64,000 nucleotides of DNA from Chlorophyllum brunneum (GCA_963576785.1 OY756145.1:2046001-2110000), one strand, 5' to 3'. Positions 10,348 through 23,823 are shown, counted from the first letter of the stretch. Numbers and translations are program-made. The notes: generated by a model from the sequence alone, not told the origin.

Positions 10348-12421
10348 ATGTCTCTGCACACTCCCTCGCCCACCACCCAGCGCCGTCTCAGCTCTCGCCG
10401 TGGCTCTGCTTCTGCCTCCGATCCCTTCAATGTCCACGCTGAGCTTAATCACAATTCAAACAGAGTCTCATCTAGTACTCTTACCATCGTCCGTGTCCCT
10501 TCTGCCCAGGTTCCCTCTCCCATCTCTCTCCACGAGCCACCCACATCCCCTGTCCTGAGTCAACGTAGATTGCTTCGCCGTCCGGCACCTGGTACCGCTA
10601 ATGCATCCACTTCCCCCCAACCACCATCTGAATCGAGTCCACAATCGACGCGCCTGAGCTTTGCTTTCTCTTCTTTCTCCGGTACCTCCCCTGCCTCTGG
10701 AGGCCCTTCCGGACCCAGCAGAGATCGCGCACCAAGTCCCTCCTCATCTCCTCGTCTTCGCCCGTCATCTCCCCGACTTTCGGCTTCGTCGCCGTTTTCA
10801 TCCAAGCCCCGTTTAACGCCCGAGCAACTCGTAGATCTTGCTCGCCAATCTACGAGCCCGCGCACCCTTGCCCAGGCTGCTTCTACCCCGCTTTCGGCGC
10901 CAACCTCTCCCGTCGTCCTTTCCAATTCTCCTGTGCTTTTACCCCATTCCCCCACCACTCTACTCCAGGGTCACACTACACCCGCGATGTTTACACCTCT
11001 TCCCCATGACATGTATCTTCCGTTTATTGATCGTCCGTCGGAAGTTGCTTCACTCATTTCTTCACCACCCGACGCGAAGCTTTTTGCTTTACTCGCTCAG
11101 ACTTTTGGAACCAAGAAGGATATCGATCCGAGTGTATCCCTAGAACAGCCTTCTGATCCCCCAAGAGATCCCACTGAATGGACCTATCACCATCTGGTGT
11201 TCCATCTCACTAAAGTTGATCGGGATGTTGCGCCAGATACTATTTGGGCATATGCTGCCAGGAAATGTATCATATCGCATTCCGAATTAATCTGGGAGCG
11301 TGTAAAAGGCGCATTGGGCATCCCTCCAGAGTTGGACGTCGACTGGAATTTCAATCGCGATAACGATGGTGGCTCGGATAGCGATAGTATCAAGACCGAG
11401 GATATTTCAGATGATGAAGGAAGGGCTGCCCGCGGTCATTGGTCGGATTGGGATGCCATCATGGATTCCCCGGTTCTCGACAAGAGGGGAAAGCGCTTGA
11501 GTGTGGAATCCACTGGTGTTGCTGGGCACGAAGGCATCGTCATCGGTGCTTTCAGTCCACCCCTTTCCTTCCGTGAGATGGTATCAGAGAATCACATCGT
11601 CATTGAGCCACTAACTGCACCACCATCCTCGTTCTCCACTGCTCCTCCGCCCCTGTCATTGCCATCATTACTCTCAGCTGGCCCTTCTGATGCACTCGGA
11701 GATATCGCGGAAGGTGCTGAAGAGGAGGAGGAAGGGGAAGGGGAACCAGCCGAAAGCAAACCTTCTGCTGACAGCGTGTCTTCTCAAAGCGATCCTAAAT
11801 TCCTCCCGCCCTCCCAAATCCAAGGCCTCAAGATTTCCACCTCGCCTTTGCCTCTCGCCCACTATGATTCCCCACTCATGATGTCACCTGTTTCCCCATT
11901 GGCCACAGTTCCCAGTGCAATTCCGGGGGGCAATGGTAACGGGAATGGATCGTCGTATGTGGGTTCAAGGCCGCATAGCAGGAGTAGTTCGTTTTCCTCT
12001 ATTGGGCCTTTCAGAAGGACAGAGTCGAGCAGTAGCATAGCAGCTTTGTTGTCCAGCCTCAGGGCAGCAAATCCCAGTGGCGAGAGTGAAGCAGGTGATA
12101 CAAGCAGTATCTTGAGCGAGTTGCACCTTGGTGGTGATTGGGTTGGTGATAATAGAGCTGCGGGAGCTCCCCTGTTCCCGAGCAATTTCGCAAGGTTGGC
12201 TGGTGCGCCTACGCTTAAATCCAGGTAAGTTTCAATGTATGGAGATGAAGTGCCTTGTTGACACTCCCTCTAGTTCGAGATCTGGAAATGGACATTCAAG
12301 GTCGAGGACATACTCGCATGGTGCGAACTCGTTGAGGGAGAGCGCTTTGAAAAGGCAGAGTTGGGGAACGCCGCCTGTTTCTGCTACTGTCGGTGCGGGA
12401 GGTGGCTCAGGAAGCGAGTAA
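10348..12421 (+). CDS. Large Ser/Pro-rich protein of unknown function
   Basis: Two exons, 10348-12224 and 12274-12421, give 674 residues. I do not recognise the family. The first 200 residues are very rich in Ser, Pro, Thr and Arg, with many SP/TP sites, and look disordered. Residues about 210-330 are less biased and probably folded (DMYLPFIDRPSEVASLISSP, TEWTYHHLVFHL, IWAYAARKCIISHSELIWER). The rest is again Ser-rich, with a short acidic run (EGAEEEEEGEGE) near residue 455 and a basic Ser-rich C-terminus. No signal peptide or membrane helix is visible. The many SP sites fit a phosphoregulated protein, but that is only an inference. The small fold may be a fungal-specific domain. Confidence 0.8.
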
Positions 12422-13518
12422 ATACAATGCCTTTTCTGTTTTTAGAACTTTGGGACTTTCGTGAACGGTTGTTGTTACACTTTCTCGTGGCTAGTTCAAT
12501 TGGTATGTTATAATGGGTGAAGTTTTTGGCGAGTACTGTAGATCTTCTGCGAAGGGTTTTTGGTCAAAGTCAGATAGTTGTGACAATCTCGGAACACGTT
12601 CTGTGACGCGATGGGAAACGAGGCGTAAGATCCGGTTCTGAAGTTCTTGGAATTCCCTCATGGTCAGCCGAGATTAACAAAAACTGCGATAACAAACACG
12701 TTTTACTTGGCTACCTGAAGGTCTGCTTGACTCTTCACTAGCTTCACTGGTTCGCCACTTATCGGCTTTTCTTGTGTCCACTGTGAGACGAGTGGCAAAC
12801 AGGCCGGGAAGATTTTCGTGTTCCACGCATGATAACTCCCCTCGTTCACAATAGGATGAGGTTAAAAATAATATTACAATGAGTGGCCTCATGGTTCGTT
12901 TAATTCACTGATCGGGTTAGTAATGGTACGAAAATGGGCAGGGCTTGCCATGAGTGAGAAGAGAAGTTGCGTTGTGTCGCTTTGCGGAGAGCCGTCTTTG
13001 ATTTTGGGACAGGGCTGGTGAATTGATATATCGATAGGTGAGTCATGCCTGTCATATGGTTTACTGGGCCGTGTGTTGAGAGCGAGTTGTTGTGTATATA
13101 AAGCCAGGGTGTTGTTGGTTGCTAATTGTCATAGCGCGTACTTTAACGTCCCACCTCAGGGCGATCACGCGGTACACTCGGCGTAGGGAATTATTTTCCC
13201 AAAGATAACCTAGGGTATGTATTATTTTCAATTCAGATTCCTGTCCCGGAACTCGGAAGCGTGCCTCATTGTGGGGAAGGCGACCGTGGGGCGGGCTATA
13301 ATTACTACCACGGTCGTGTGTGTTTGTTCACATACTTCAACCGTCCTTGATTCGTTGCCTACGGCGAAGCTTGTGAAGAACTTGATACAGGCTTCTGCGA
13401 ATTGATTGTCCTCCTTTCCTGAGCTCTTTTTATCCATCTACTTTTGGGCATTGGGTTCTCTGGTTTGCTGCTTTCTCTTGGACGGCTTTTCTTCCTTATG
13501 GTTGATTGGATACTCAGC
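12422..13518. promoter_or_regulatory. Long intergenic region before the aminotransferase
   Basis: About 1.1 kb with no convincing exon. A TATA-like TATATAAA lies near 13094-13102, roughly 420 bp upstream of the chosen aminotransferase start. The region presumably carries the 3' UTR of the preceding gene and the aminotransferase promoter. Confidence 0.4.
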
Positions 13519-15646
13519 ATGCGTGGTTTATCACCTAGACTAAGGCTTGGAGTCCACAATCCCATACGTTACTCAACTCCTCAGCTTTACCGAACGACGA
13601 CGAGGACATTCCGAACCATGGCCCCCTTAGCAAACGGTGCACCAGCAAAGAAGTCTACGACTATCAATACAGTCCCTACGGAGCCTTTCGAGTTTAAACA
13701 TCCCACGTCGATTTTGCATCGTACACCATGGAGGCCGCCTGTAGGTGTTGCAGCTGAAGGGAATTATATTACCCTTGAGGATGGGAGGACGGTGTATGAT
13801 GCCGTCGGAGGTGCTGCTGTGTCCTGTATTGGGAATTCGCATCCAAAGGTTATCAAAGCGTTGAAGGACCAGATTGACACGGTTCCCTGTGCGTTATGTT
13901 TTGTTCCCCCCGGATATGCTGGGGTATTGACATTGTATAGATGTGTATAATATGCAACTATCAAATGAGCCCGCGGAGGCTCTGGCAAAACAATTGGTTG
14001 ACAGTAGCAATGGAGCCTTTGAAATTGTTGGGTACGCTAGCGGAGGTAAGAATACTCGTTGTTGTGTTTTTGTCAGGGTTGATGCTAGCTGTCACTTATA
14101 GGTACGGAAGCGATGGACGGTGTTGTCAAACTCGCTCGACAGGTCTGTCTGATCATGACCTCACCCAACAATAATAACGTCAACTGATAACATCCTTTAT
14201 CTTCATTAGTATGTTCTGGAAATCGGCCAGCCGCAGCGCGTCAATTTCATCGGTCGTCAATTGTCTTTCCATGGAAATTCAATTACAACATTATCGTTGG
14301 CTTATCATCCTACGAGGCGTGCCCCATATGCGGCGATCTTGGATTCGGAGCACTTCCATCACGTGTCCCCGGCGTATGCTGCGAGATTCAAGAAGTCAGA
14401 TGAAACGGAGGAGGAGTACGTGGAGAGATTGAGGAAGGAGTTGGAGGACAAGTTTTTGGAGTTGGGACCGGAGACTGTTATTGGATGTAAGTCTTACTCA
14501 TACAGTTTTTCTTTTTCTGCATCTCGACTTGAAACTGATGGGCTCCCTTGGTTAGTTGTTGCGGAAACAGTTGTTGGTGCGACTACCGGATGTGTGCCTG
14601 CACCTAAAGGGTATTTCAAGGCCATGAAGTCGGTGTGTGAGAAATACGGTGCACTTTTTATTCTTGACGAGGTAAGTCGATATCTTTCGCCGTCCAGTTG
14701 GCAATTCTGAGTCTGATATGTTTCAGGTAATGAGTGGCATGGGCCGTAAGGATCTGATGCTAATCTCTGTCACAATCATGCACTGAACAAGGGATCATTA
14801 ATCAGGTATGGGAACCCTTCATGCGTGGCAGTCCTTCGGTGATGGCGCTGCGGTGTGTATTTTTGTATCGCCTCACCATCATACAGAAACTGACGTCTAC
14901 ATCCAGCCCGATATCCAGGCGGTTGCCAAGGGCCTTGGTGGCGGGTACGTCAAGCTACATTCGTCACGATAGCTAACTAATAGTACCGCATGTAGGTATG
15001 CCTCCATCGGTGCAGTCTTGATGTCCGGAAAGGTGGCGCAAGGTATTCGCGGTAGTTCGGGTATCTGGAAGCACGGTCACACTTATCAGGTTGGTTATTC
15101 GTCGTGAAATATTAGGGCCAACGGGGCTGATACATGGTTAGGCTCATCCTTTGGCTTGCGCTGCTGCCCTCGCGGTACAAAATGTCATTGAAGAGGAGAA
15201 CCTACTTCCTAACGTACGGACTCAAGGAGCATACCTAGGTGTGTACTACTAATGCCAGCGCTGTCACAATTGACATGTTTAACTACATTCCTATAGAGAA
15301 ATTACTTAGGGAGCGTCTCTGTGGTCCGAATGCACTGGCAGCGCCCTATATTTACGATATCCGTGGTGGTGGTCTATTCTGGGGCTTTGAGTTTGACTAC
15401 GATGCCCTTGAAGCCTCATCACTTGACTTAAAGGGAAGCCAAATCGCTATGCTTGTGCAAGCCCGGGCATTGAAGAATGGTCTTGTCGTGATGGGTTTGA
15501 CTGGAGGCGGGAACCTCGAGGGGACAAAAGGTGATCATATCATTCTTGCGCCTGCTTACAACGTGACGAAGAAAGAGATTGAGATGACAATTGATATTGT
15601 TGTCCAGAGTGTGGAAGAGATCCTGAAAGAAGCCAAGTCGGCATAG
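13519..15646 (+). CDS. Class III PLP-dependent aminotransferase, possibly mitochondrial
   Basis: Pyridoxal-phosphate enzyme of the omega-aminotransferase class that moves an amino group between an amine and a keto acid. The substrate is unknown. Eleven exons from 13519 to 15646 give 517 residues. The exon of 19 nt (14727-14745) inside LDEVMSGMGR and that of 38 nt are notable. Seen are VYDAVGGAAVSCIGNSHPKV, the PLP phosphate loop GYASGGTEAMDGVVKLAR, LFILDEVMSGMG with the conserved Asp, and PDIQAVAKGLGGGYASIG with the catalytic Lys. The first ATG options give an Arg-rich leader (residues 1-33: MRGLSPRLRLGV and on) that could target mitochondria. A second ATG at 13618 gives a 484-residue cytosolic form. 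An upstream ATG at 13501 is also possible. Confidence 0.88.
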
Positions 15647-15771
15647 AAACTTTTGATTTTGGGCCTAAATAAACCTTTGTACAATAGTCATTCTGCTGTT
15701 ATCTGTGGATATAACAAAGGACTACTCATTCCATGCCGAGTCAGTGCGGCCCAGGGCACGGAGCCACAGCT

Positions 15772-15778
15772 TATATAA
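15772..15778 (+). promoter_or_regulatory. TATA-like element upstream of UFD4
   Basis: TATATAA lies about 130 bp upstream of the UFD4 start codon and downstream of the aminotransferase stop. Position and sequence fit a TATA box. There is no transcript evidence. Confidence 0.4.
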
Positions 15779-15908
15779 GCGAGGGAGATTTCCTTGCAGG
15801 TCAGACTCCTCGCTGTTTCTACTCGACTTCCATCTTTCGCCGCTGCTTCCTCCAAATTTTTGCTTCATCGCTCAGGCTCCTGAATCGATGGCTGGGTGCA
15901 TGTACTAA

Positions 15909-18900
15909 ATGGATTTACAACCAATCCATCATCCAGAAGCCGAAAGCAGCTCTAGTGCATCGACCTTTCTACCGCATCCGACCGCAAACCAGGAATCTTC
16001 AGCTTCAGTGTCTGGAGAAAATAAGAATCTACGAACCAGTGCCCGAGTAAAAGCCGCGAAACAGAAATATCAAGCCAAAGGCAAGGGAAAAGACTTTGAC
16101 AGCCCAAGCAACGAAGAGCTTGCAACTTCTGGAATAGCCACAGGAGAGATCTCAATTTCCCGCAACACCCGCACCGCTACATCCAATATCAGAAGCAAAA
16201 GAACTAGAGAGACGAATTCCACCAAAGGAAAAACCAGGGAAGGCGCTGACGAAACCCCTTCGCGCAGCAAACGGTACGTGGCTTGTGACGAGCCAAATCG
16301 GATAGCTGTGGCTGATGGGCTTGTTTTTCTCTCAAGCTCACGTCGTACTGTTATTTCGAGTGCACCTCTTACCATCAACGAACCACCAAAGGACCCTAAG
16401 GGCAAGAAACGTGCCGCCCCCGAACCAAGTCTTGAAGACGATACTGCAGGCCCATCCACAAAACGACCAAGAAACTCTTATTCACTTAGATCCTCAACAA
16501 TTTCATCACATACACACGACATGCCTCGCAAATCTATGTATGCATTCCTCCTTCATGTAATTGTCTGTGCTCACAGGTGGTGACAGTGCTAGACCCACGA
16601 AGGCTAAAGGTGTTGGCAAGTCCAAGCTGGCCAGCACATCGCGCCTGGAAGATGAAGATGTTGAAATGATTGACGCTGGTTTTAACAGAAATGAAGCGGG
16701 AGATGGTGAACAGCCTCCTGAGGAACAGATGGATGGTGGTAGGCAGAAGGCGGAGTGTGATGTACGTCACGATGATCAAGGCGGTGATGACGACCATCTG
16801 GATGATGAAGAGGATGATGACGAGGAAGGTGAAGGTGAGGGGAATGTTGCGGGCGATGGAGGTGGGAATGGCCCAGGGACGGGCGGATCCCTCGGTGACT
16901 TTGATGCTGCTATGGCCTTCCTTGGCGGTGACATCAGGCAGTTTGGATCCTACATGATTTCGTTATCTTCTCGACTCAAGTCTATGCTCACCAACATCAA
17001 AGCGACTGCGGACCCGACTACTCGACTACTCACGCTACAAGAACTGAGTGAGTTGCTCAGTATAAGCACCGAAGATACTTTGGCTGGGTCATTCCCAGTT
17101 GAACAGTATGTTCGTGAGTTGGTCCGGATATTGGGAGGAAAGGCCGTCGATGAAGATGAAGATGATGACGGTTCTGAGGATCAGGAACAGGATGAGGACG
17201 CTCAGCTTGCTGCTGCACTGGCTATGAGTGGTGGAGGCGCCTATCAAGGGGATGAGAGCCTCGAGGCTCAGGTGCTCGCATGTCGCTGCCTTGCCAACCT
17301 CATGGAAGCACTTCCTGGCGTCGCTCATACCGTTGTATACCATGGTGCTATACCTGTACTGTGCAGCAAGCTAATAGAGATATCGTACATTGATCTCGCG
17401 GAGCAAACCCTCAGTGTATGTCTTCATCCTCTTTCTGTGTTCTGATTCCTCTGATACATCGTTCTACACTAGACTATGGAGAAGATTTCTGAAGAATTTC
17501 CTTCTTCCATTGTTCGAGAAGGTGGTCTAGCTGCCTTGCTCAATTATCTGGATTTCTTCTCAATTGCGGTCCAGAGGACTGCCTTGCAGGCTGCTGCGAA
17601 CTGCTGTCGCAATGTATCACCAGAACACTTCACCATGGTCAAGGGTGTCTGGCCGATCATTCGTGGTTGTTTGTCGTACTCTGATCAAAGACTTGTTGAA
17701 TTCGCGTGCCTTTGCGTCATCCGGGTCATTGATTCTTACTATCGTTCTTCCATCGAGAACCTAGAGTCGTTGGTCGATGCGGAGTTGATCAGGGCCGTCA
17801 ATCAGCTTTTGCTACCTGCAGGAGGTTCTCCCTTGATCGCATCGAACACATTTACACTCTTACTTCGCGCTTTGGCCACATGCACGAGGGCTAGCCCGAA
17901 GATCACTATTGCCCTGCTTGAGGCCGACGTCGTCGATACACTTTATCAGATTTTGACTGGCGTACTTCCCTCGACAACAGGCCATGACGAGAATGAACAT
18001 GGAGATGTGATTGGTGGTCATGGACTGGGAGGATTGGCCGATATGGCTGTCATGGAGAACCTTGCCCATCGACCGAAAGACCAAGTGGAGGAGACCCTTA
18101 GTTTAATATCAGAACTCTTACCACCCCTACCAAAAGGTGTGACATTACTTTGACTTCTGTGTCATTCACTGACATTCGGGGTTAAGATGGCGTTTTCGAT
18201 CATAAAGCCTATACAGAGAAGTCTCTCGCGCGTCTAGTAAAAGCTAAGGTTAAGGCTGATAGAGCTGCCGCTCGTCAAGCCGCTCACACTTCGGCACCCT
18301 CATCTGCACCTACTCCCTCAGCGCCCGCAGAAGCTGTAACACCTGTCGTTGAAGGTGAAGCATCAACGCCAACACCCGTTACGGAACAAACTGCACAAGA
18401 AGTAGAAGAGGGCGCATCGATGTCGAATGCCGGCCCTACAAAAGAAGTACCTCCAGACAGGACTGAACTATTGCGCTCTAAACCTGTGGTTGTCGGGCGC
18501 TTCGTGCAGCTCTTAATGCCCATTCTCATTGATGTCTACGCAGCCAGTGTTATTACACCGGTCCGAACAAAGACGTTGACGGGGTTACTCAAGGCGCTCA
18601 GCTTCTTGGATGCTGATGCGATAAAGAAGGTGTTCCTGGTAAGTTATAACTTGGCTGTCATGTTGATAGGGGATGCTTACCACTTCTTGGTAGTTCGTTC
18701 CCATTGCAGGTTTTGCCTCCTCCATCCTTTCGTCCAAGGATCATCCATCTCTTGTCATAGCCGCGCTACAGCTAGTTGACCTTCTTATGGGCAAAGTACC
18801 GAACTTGTATAAGCCAGCTTTCCGTCGGGAGGGTGTGTTCTACGAGATTGAGTCTGTTGCGGAACGGCCCCTCCTATCATCTAGGCTGAAAGAAAAAGAG

Positions 18901-21900
18901 AAGGATAAAGAGAGGGAGAAGGACAAAGAAAAGGACTCGACAGAATCATCAGAATCCGGAATTGTTCCTATCCCTGTCATCTCTGCTTCCACAATCCCAG
19001 GCTACAAGAAACTCAGCTCCCTTTCCCTTGATCCTGAAGACGCAATCACTCTACGGTGTCGTGTTATCCAATTCAAATATCTGACCGAAGATAGCGATGC
19101 CTCGGAAGACGCATCCTTTGACCATCTTCGTGGACTCGTAGATCGGTTATCGTCGAAGTCTGCAACTGAGGAAGGGCTTACTGAAACATTATGGGAACTA
19201 GCGGAGCTGTTCTCATCAGCTCGCACTTCTATTTCAAGCTTCGAGCTACTGCAGGGAGGTGTCGTGGATGCATTGTTAGCTTATGCTACAGACGAGAGCT
19301 ATACCGGTAAGTTCTATGACTTAGTGTCCGATCATTCGTGTCTAATCCACTCCAGTTTCCGTGGCCCGACGTAGGGGAATGTTTCTTGAAGCTTTTTCGA
19401 ACCGTAAGATAAAAAATCTGAGCGGAGGCCAAACCTCTTTTGCTGTTCTCGTCAAAAAGTTGCAAGAGAGTCTCACGAGGATGGAATCGTTCGATGTCAT
19501 CACAGTTTCTCAGAATAGTGATGGTAAGCTATTTATTTGTTTTTTTTTTTCGTTCAATTTTGAGATTCGCATGGTCTAGACTCGAAGCGAAGCTCGCCAT
19601 CACTACTTGCTCGACAACTGAGACTCCGTCTGGTCGCTGCCGAAGGTTCTGATACCCCTCGCAGCCTCCAAAACATCGTCGTTTCAATCCACGCCATCGC
19701 GACTTTCCAAGCTCTTCATGACTACCTCAGACCAAGAGTCTCGGGTTTGATAGGGGGAGGTTCTAGATTGTCTGGTATGCTCGCAGCTCTCGCAGCTTCT
19801 GGTTTTGGTTCCCCACGGTCGGAAGAGCCTGTCCAGAAGATTGCTACAGGACCGTCGTCTAGTGCAAATAACGCGTCCACTTCTCTTAATCAAGTCGTTG
19901 GCCGCAGGCGTAGTCAACGCTTGGCTCAGTTGGCGGGCGGCAATGATGCATCTGGAGCCCAGGAGAGCAAAGACGAAGACGCCGCCATGGAGGATGCGGC
20001 TCTTTCGGCTGGATCTGCCTCTGAAGTCAATAGAAACGATCCTGCGCCGAGCGATACTCTAGTAGAATCCGAACTGGCGGCAGAATTTACTGACGACGAC
20101 GAGATAGATGCTGAGGTTCTTGATGATGAGGACACCGATAATTCAGCGACAGAGAAGACAGTCACGGTCAACATTGCTGAAGATGGGTCAAGGATTGAAG
20201 CGCAGACGCCTGACGGCACGCGAGTCGCCACACCGACCTCAGCTGCCAGAGATGGGCAGTCGACGCCCACGCGCTCTTCTCGCGGTGCTCGTACATCATA
20301 TGCAGCAGCTCTCAAAGCGAAGCCAACCGACTGGCACCTGGAATTCTCCATGGATGACCACATTTTACCACTGGATCTCACCATCTATGGAGCTATTCAC
20401 CAACATGAAATGCGCAAAAAGACTGGCCCCCTTCCTCCAAACATGACCTGGCAGGGCATCTACACTGTCAAGTTCAAGAAGGTTACTGGCGCCCAGCCGT
20501 CACCCGAAGGCATGTCCCTTTAATGAATGTACGATTCAACCATTCTAACAGTATCCAGTGCGCACAGATGATAACAGCCGTACACGGCCGGTTGCTCCAA
20601 GCTTGTCGTCGCTTCCCGACGATGTGCCATATACGAAGATCCTACGGCTTCTTCGGGTCCTGTATCATCTCAACAGTCTGGAAGCAGAACGCTCTATCTT
20701 TGCCGGAGAGCGGCGTTTTTTACCCGATAGTGCCTTCATCAACAATAAGCTCACTGCGAAACTCACTAGACAACTGGAAGAGCCCATGATTGTTGCCAGG
20801 TTGGTGGACCTATTTAATTACATGTGACATGAAGTAATGGTTTTCCCTAGTTCTTGTTTGCCTGATTGGGCTCTAGATCTACCTCAGCACTACCCTTTCC
20901 TCTTCCCATTCGCCACTCGCTATAACTTCCTTCAGTCCACATCCTTTGGGTATGCACGGTTGATCCTCAAGTGGCAAAGCCAACAAACCCGTGGGCAAGA
21001 TAGTTCGAGACGTGACGATGGCATTGGTTTTCTCGGTCGATTACAACGCCAGAAGGTTCGGATATCACGTAAACACATTTTGGAGTCAGCAGTCAAAGTT
21101 TTCGAGCTATACGGCTCCTCTTCGTCGATTTTGGAGGTGGAATACTTCGACGAAGTTGGAACAGGCCTGGGACCGACTCTGGAGTTCTACTCGCTGGTAT
21201 CGAAAGAGTTTGCACGAAAGGACCTCAAGATTTGGCGAGATGCAGATGCAGCAGGGACCAGTGTGTATGTCAGCCATCCTAGGGGCCTGTACCCCGCACC
21301 TCTCCACCCCGAAGAACCCAGCAGTGATGGTGGACAGTAAGGACTCAGTCTCACTGGGGGCCTGCATGATGCTGACGATATTTTAGGAAACGAACTCATG
21401 TCCTACGTGTCGTCGGTCAATTCGTTGCGAAGGCCATGCTCGACTCTCGGATCATTGACTTGTCATTCAACAAGGTATTCCTCAAGTTCATATTAGACGA
21501 AGAAGTACCTATAAGCATAGCTTCTCTTCGAGTGCGTCTTTCCTACCTTTTCGAGGCAAAATTAACCTGACCTTCCAACAGTTGGTCGATGCCGAACTTG
21601 CGAACTCGCTTGAGAAACTCGAAAACATTGCTGCAGAGCAAAATCTTGCTCAGAAGGACAAGGTAAATATTGTATCTATTTTGTATAGTCAGGCCTTTCT
21701 CACTTTATGCCTGAATAGCTCCTGAGCAAGATTGCCAAGATTGAGTCGGTCAATATCGAAGACCTCTCCCTAGACTTCACTCTTCCTGGATACGATATTG
21801 AACTGCGCGTAAGCACTAATTTTTTTGTCGTGAGCGATTACCGATCTCTCTGTTCAGCCCGGCGGAAAGAATATCCCTGTAACTTCCAATAATGTCGAAG

Positions 21901-22520
21901 AGTATATTCATGATGTTCTTGACGCGGTCCTCGGCAAAGGAGTCAAAGCTCAGGTTCAAGCTTTCAAGGAAGGCTTTTCCAAAGTGTTCCCAGTCAACGA
22001 CCTCAAGACGTTCACCGCCGACGAGCTGGTCATGTTGTTCGGTAATTCTGACGAAGACTGGAGCAGCGAGAGTATGTCGATTTCATATTCCGTCGTGCTT
22101 GAATCTAACCCAACTTTGCTCAGCTCTGTCCGAAGCCCTGAAAGCAGACCACGGGTTCAATGTTGAAAGTCGAGCCATTCGAGATCTTATCGAAATCATG
22201 TCAGACTACGACCGACTCACCCGACGTACCTACCTACAATTCATTACTGGAAGTCCTAAACTCCCTATTGGTGGTAAGATATCCACTCAATGTGCGAGAA
22301 TGTGATGGCTTGAAAATTTACAGGTTTCCGTGGACTCAACCCTCCCTTCACTGTTGTTCGTAAACCCCACGAGTCACCCCTCAAGGCAGACGACTATCTT
22401 CCAAGTGTCATGACCTGCGTAAATTACCTCAAATTGCCGGACTATAGTTCAAAGGTTGTCATGAGGGAAAAGCTGAGGGTCGCAATGCAGGAAGGTGTCG
22501 GTAGCTTCCATTTGTCATAA
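15909..22520 (+). CDS. UFD4: HECT-type E3 ubiquitin ligase, UFD4/TRIP12-like
   Basis: E3 ligase of the ubiquitin-fusion-degradation pathway that extends ubiquitin chains on marked substrates. Sixteen exons sum to 5826 nt and 1941 residues. A disordered basic/Ser-rich N-terminus (1-200) with an acidic run is followed by armadillo-like repeats (about 240-700; [40 protein letters not shown]). Further parts are a charged linker, an acidic segment, and the C-terminal HECT domain. The HECT domain has [33 protein letters not shown] and the catalytic Cys at about residue 1908 in [16 protein letters not shown]. Intron 1 (16274-16336) is 63 nt with no stop in frame, so retaining it would insert 21 residues. 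The junction near 16538-16586 is the least certain. Intron 8 (20510-20558) is GC-AG. Confidence 0.93.
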
Positions 22521-22758
22521 TCATCAAACATACTGTTTTCTTGCATCCACCTGTTTCACTCGTTACGTTTTCTCTCCACTGGACATGTTTCATCGTTGTC
22601 ATTCTCTCTTTCTGTGCTACTAGGCAATTATCCTCCTGTAATCGAAAACATTTGACCAGAGCATGGACCAAACTGCGCCAAACCGAAGTCGATTAGTCAG
22701 CCAAAGAGAACAGGTCGGTCGCTCAGGCGCGCAGTTCAAACCTTGGTCATTACCGACC

Positions 22759-23350
22759 ATGTCGAAACACCATCCCGGTACGTGGCTTGCGATCTGCCCT
22801 GAGAACATGTATTTACTTGCCCCACAAAAGATCTAATTATGTGCAGACGCCAACCCGGCATCGGTAGGTATCGGTTTCATGCCCTCTTTCTTCGTGGTCT
22901 CAACCCCCATCCAGCCATTGGACGTTTATGTGAGAAGTGCGATGGCAAGTGGTAAGGTCTAGACCCATATTCCTATTCTCGTGCTCATTCATGACTCCAC
23001 AGTCCGGTCTGTGACTCATACGTGCGGCCAGAGACGCTGGTAAGGATCTGTGACGAGTGCAATTTCGGCACTTATGGTGGGCGATGTATTATTTGTGGTG
23101 CTCCTGGTGTGTATCCAACGCGATTGGACCCGTTCGTAGCTGACCGATGGGATCTAGGTATTTCCGACGCGTATTATTGTGCAGAGTGCACGCGTCTCGA
23201 GAAAGACCGAGATGGTTGCCCAAAGATTGTCAATCTGGGAGCGAGTAGAACAGACCTTTTCTACGAAAGAAGACGTCTCGGTAAGCCTCGGTTTCCTCAA
23301 TGCCGTGATCCTTACTCAAGGCCATATACTCAGGTTTCAAGAAAGGCTAG
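22759..23350 (+). CDS. RDS3: Splicing factor RDS3/PHF5A (SF3b subunit)
   Basis: Small zinc-knot protein of the SF3b complex of U2 snRNP, essential for branch-point recognition. Six exons (22759-22777, 22831-22863, 22915-22951, 23003-23106, 23158-23280, 23334-23350) sum to 333 nt and 110 residues, the normal size. The protein begins [20 protein letters not shown] and continues with [58 protein letters not shown] and a C-terminal GFKKG. All family cysteines are present. A degenerate second copy follows directly in the same orientation at 23824. Confidence 0.95.
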
Positions 23351-23823
23351 ACGGTTTATTTATTTTGTAAGATTGAAACCATTATTTTTTGTACACGAAA
23401 AAACTTAACTCGGATAACACCAGAACAAAACTGGCTGCCGTGAAATCATAACCGTAGATTGTAAAAGCATGTACAGTGCTTACAATCTCAAATTGACCCG
23501 CATGGAAGGGCTTCGTGTGAACTGGTCCTCTGGACGATCATATTTAACTCAAAGTTTGCACTGTGGAGGAGTAGTATACCCTCTGTTCATATTTCTTGGG
23601 CGTTTCCTCGAGCACGTGCATTCATCGTTGTTAATCTTTTTCCTATGATATCAGACATTCAGAGAACGTCACCATACTGGCCAAAATATCACTTGCACCC
23701 TAGATTAGCGCCACGAGTACTGAGTCAAGAAGGAGCGCCGAGAACTCGTTTCCGGACCCTTCTATCAGACTTAAAAGCATTATACCCAGTCATTCCACCT
23801 ATTGCTACTTGTTTCCATCCTCA
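23351..23823. other. Spacer between the two RDS3 copies
   Basis: 473 bp between the intact gene and the decayed copy. No coding exon was found. It may include duplicated promoter sequence, which I could not establish by eye. Confidence 0.4.

Noticed and set aside
10560..10958. 132-codon minus-strand frame
   Set aside because: Antisense shadow of the Ser/Pro-rich gene, with Glu/Gly/Arg bias expected from Ser/Pro codons read backwards.
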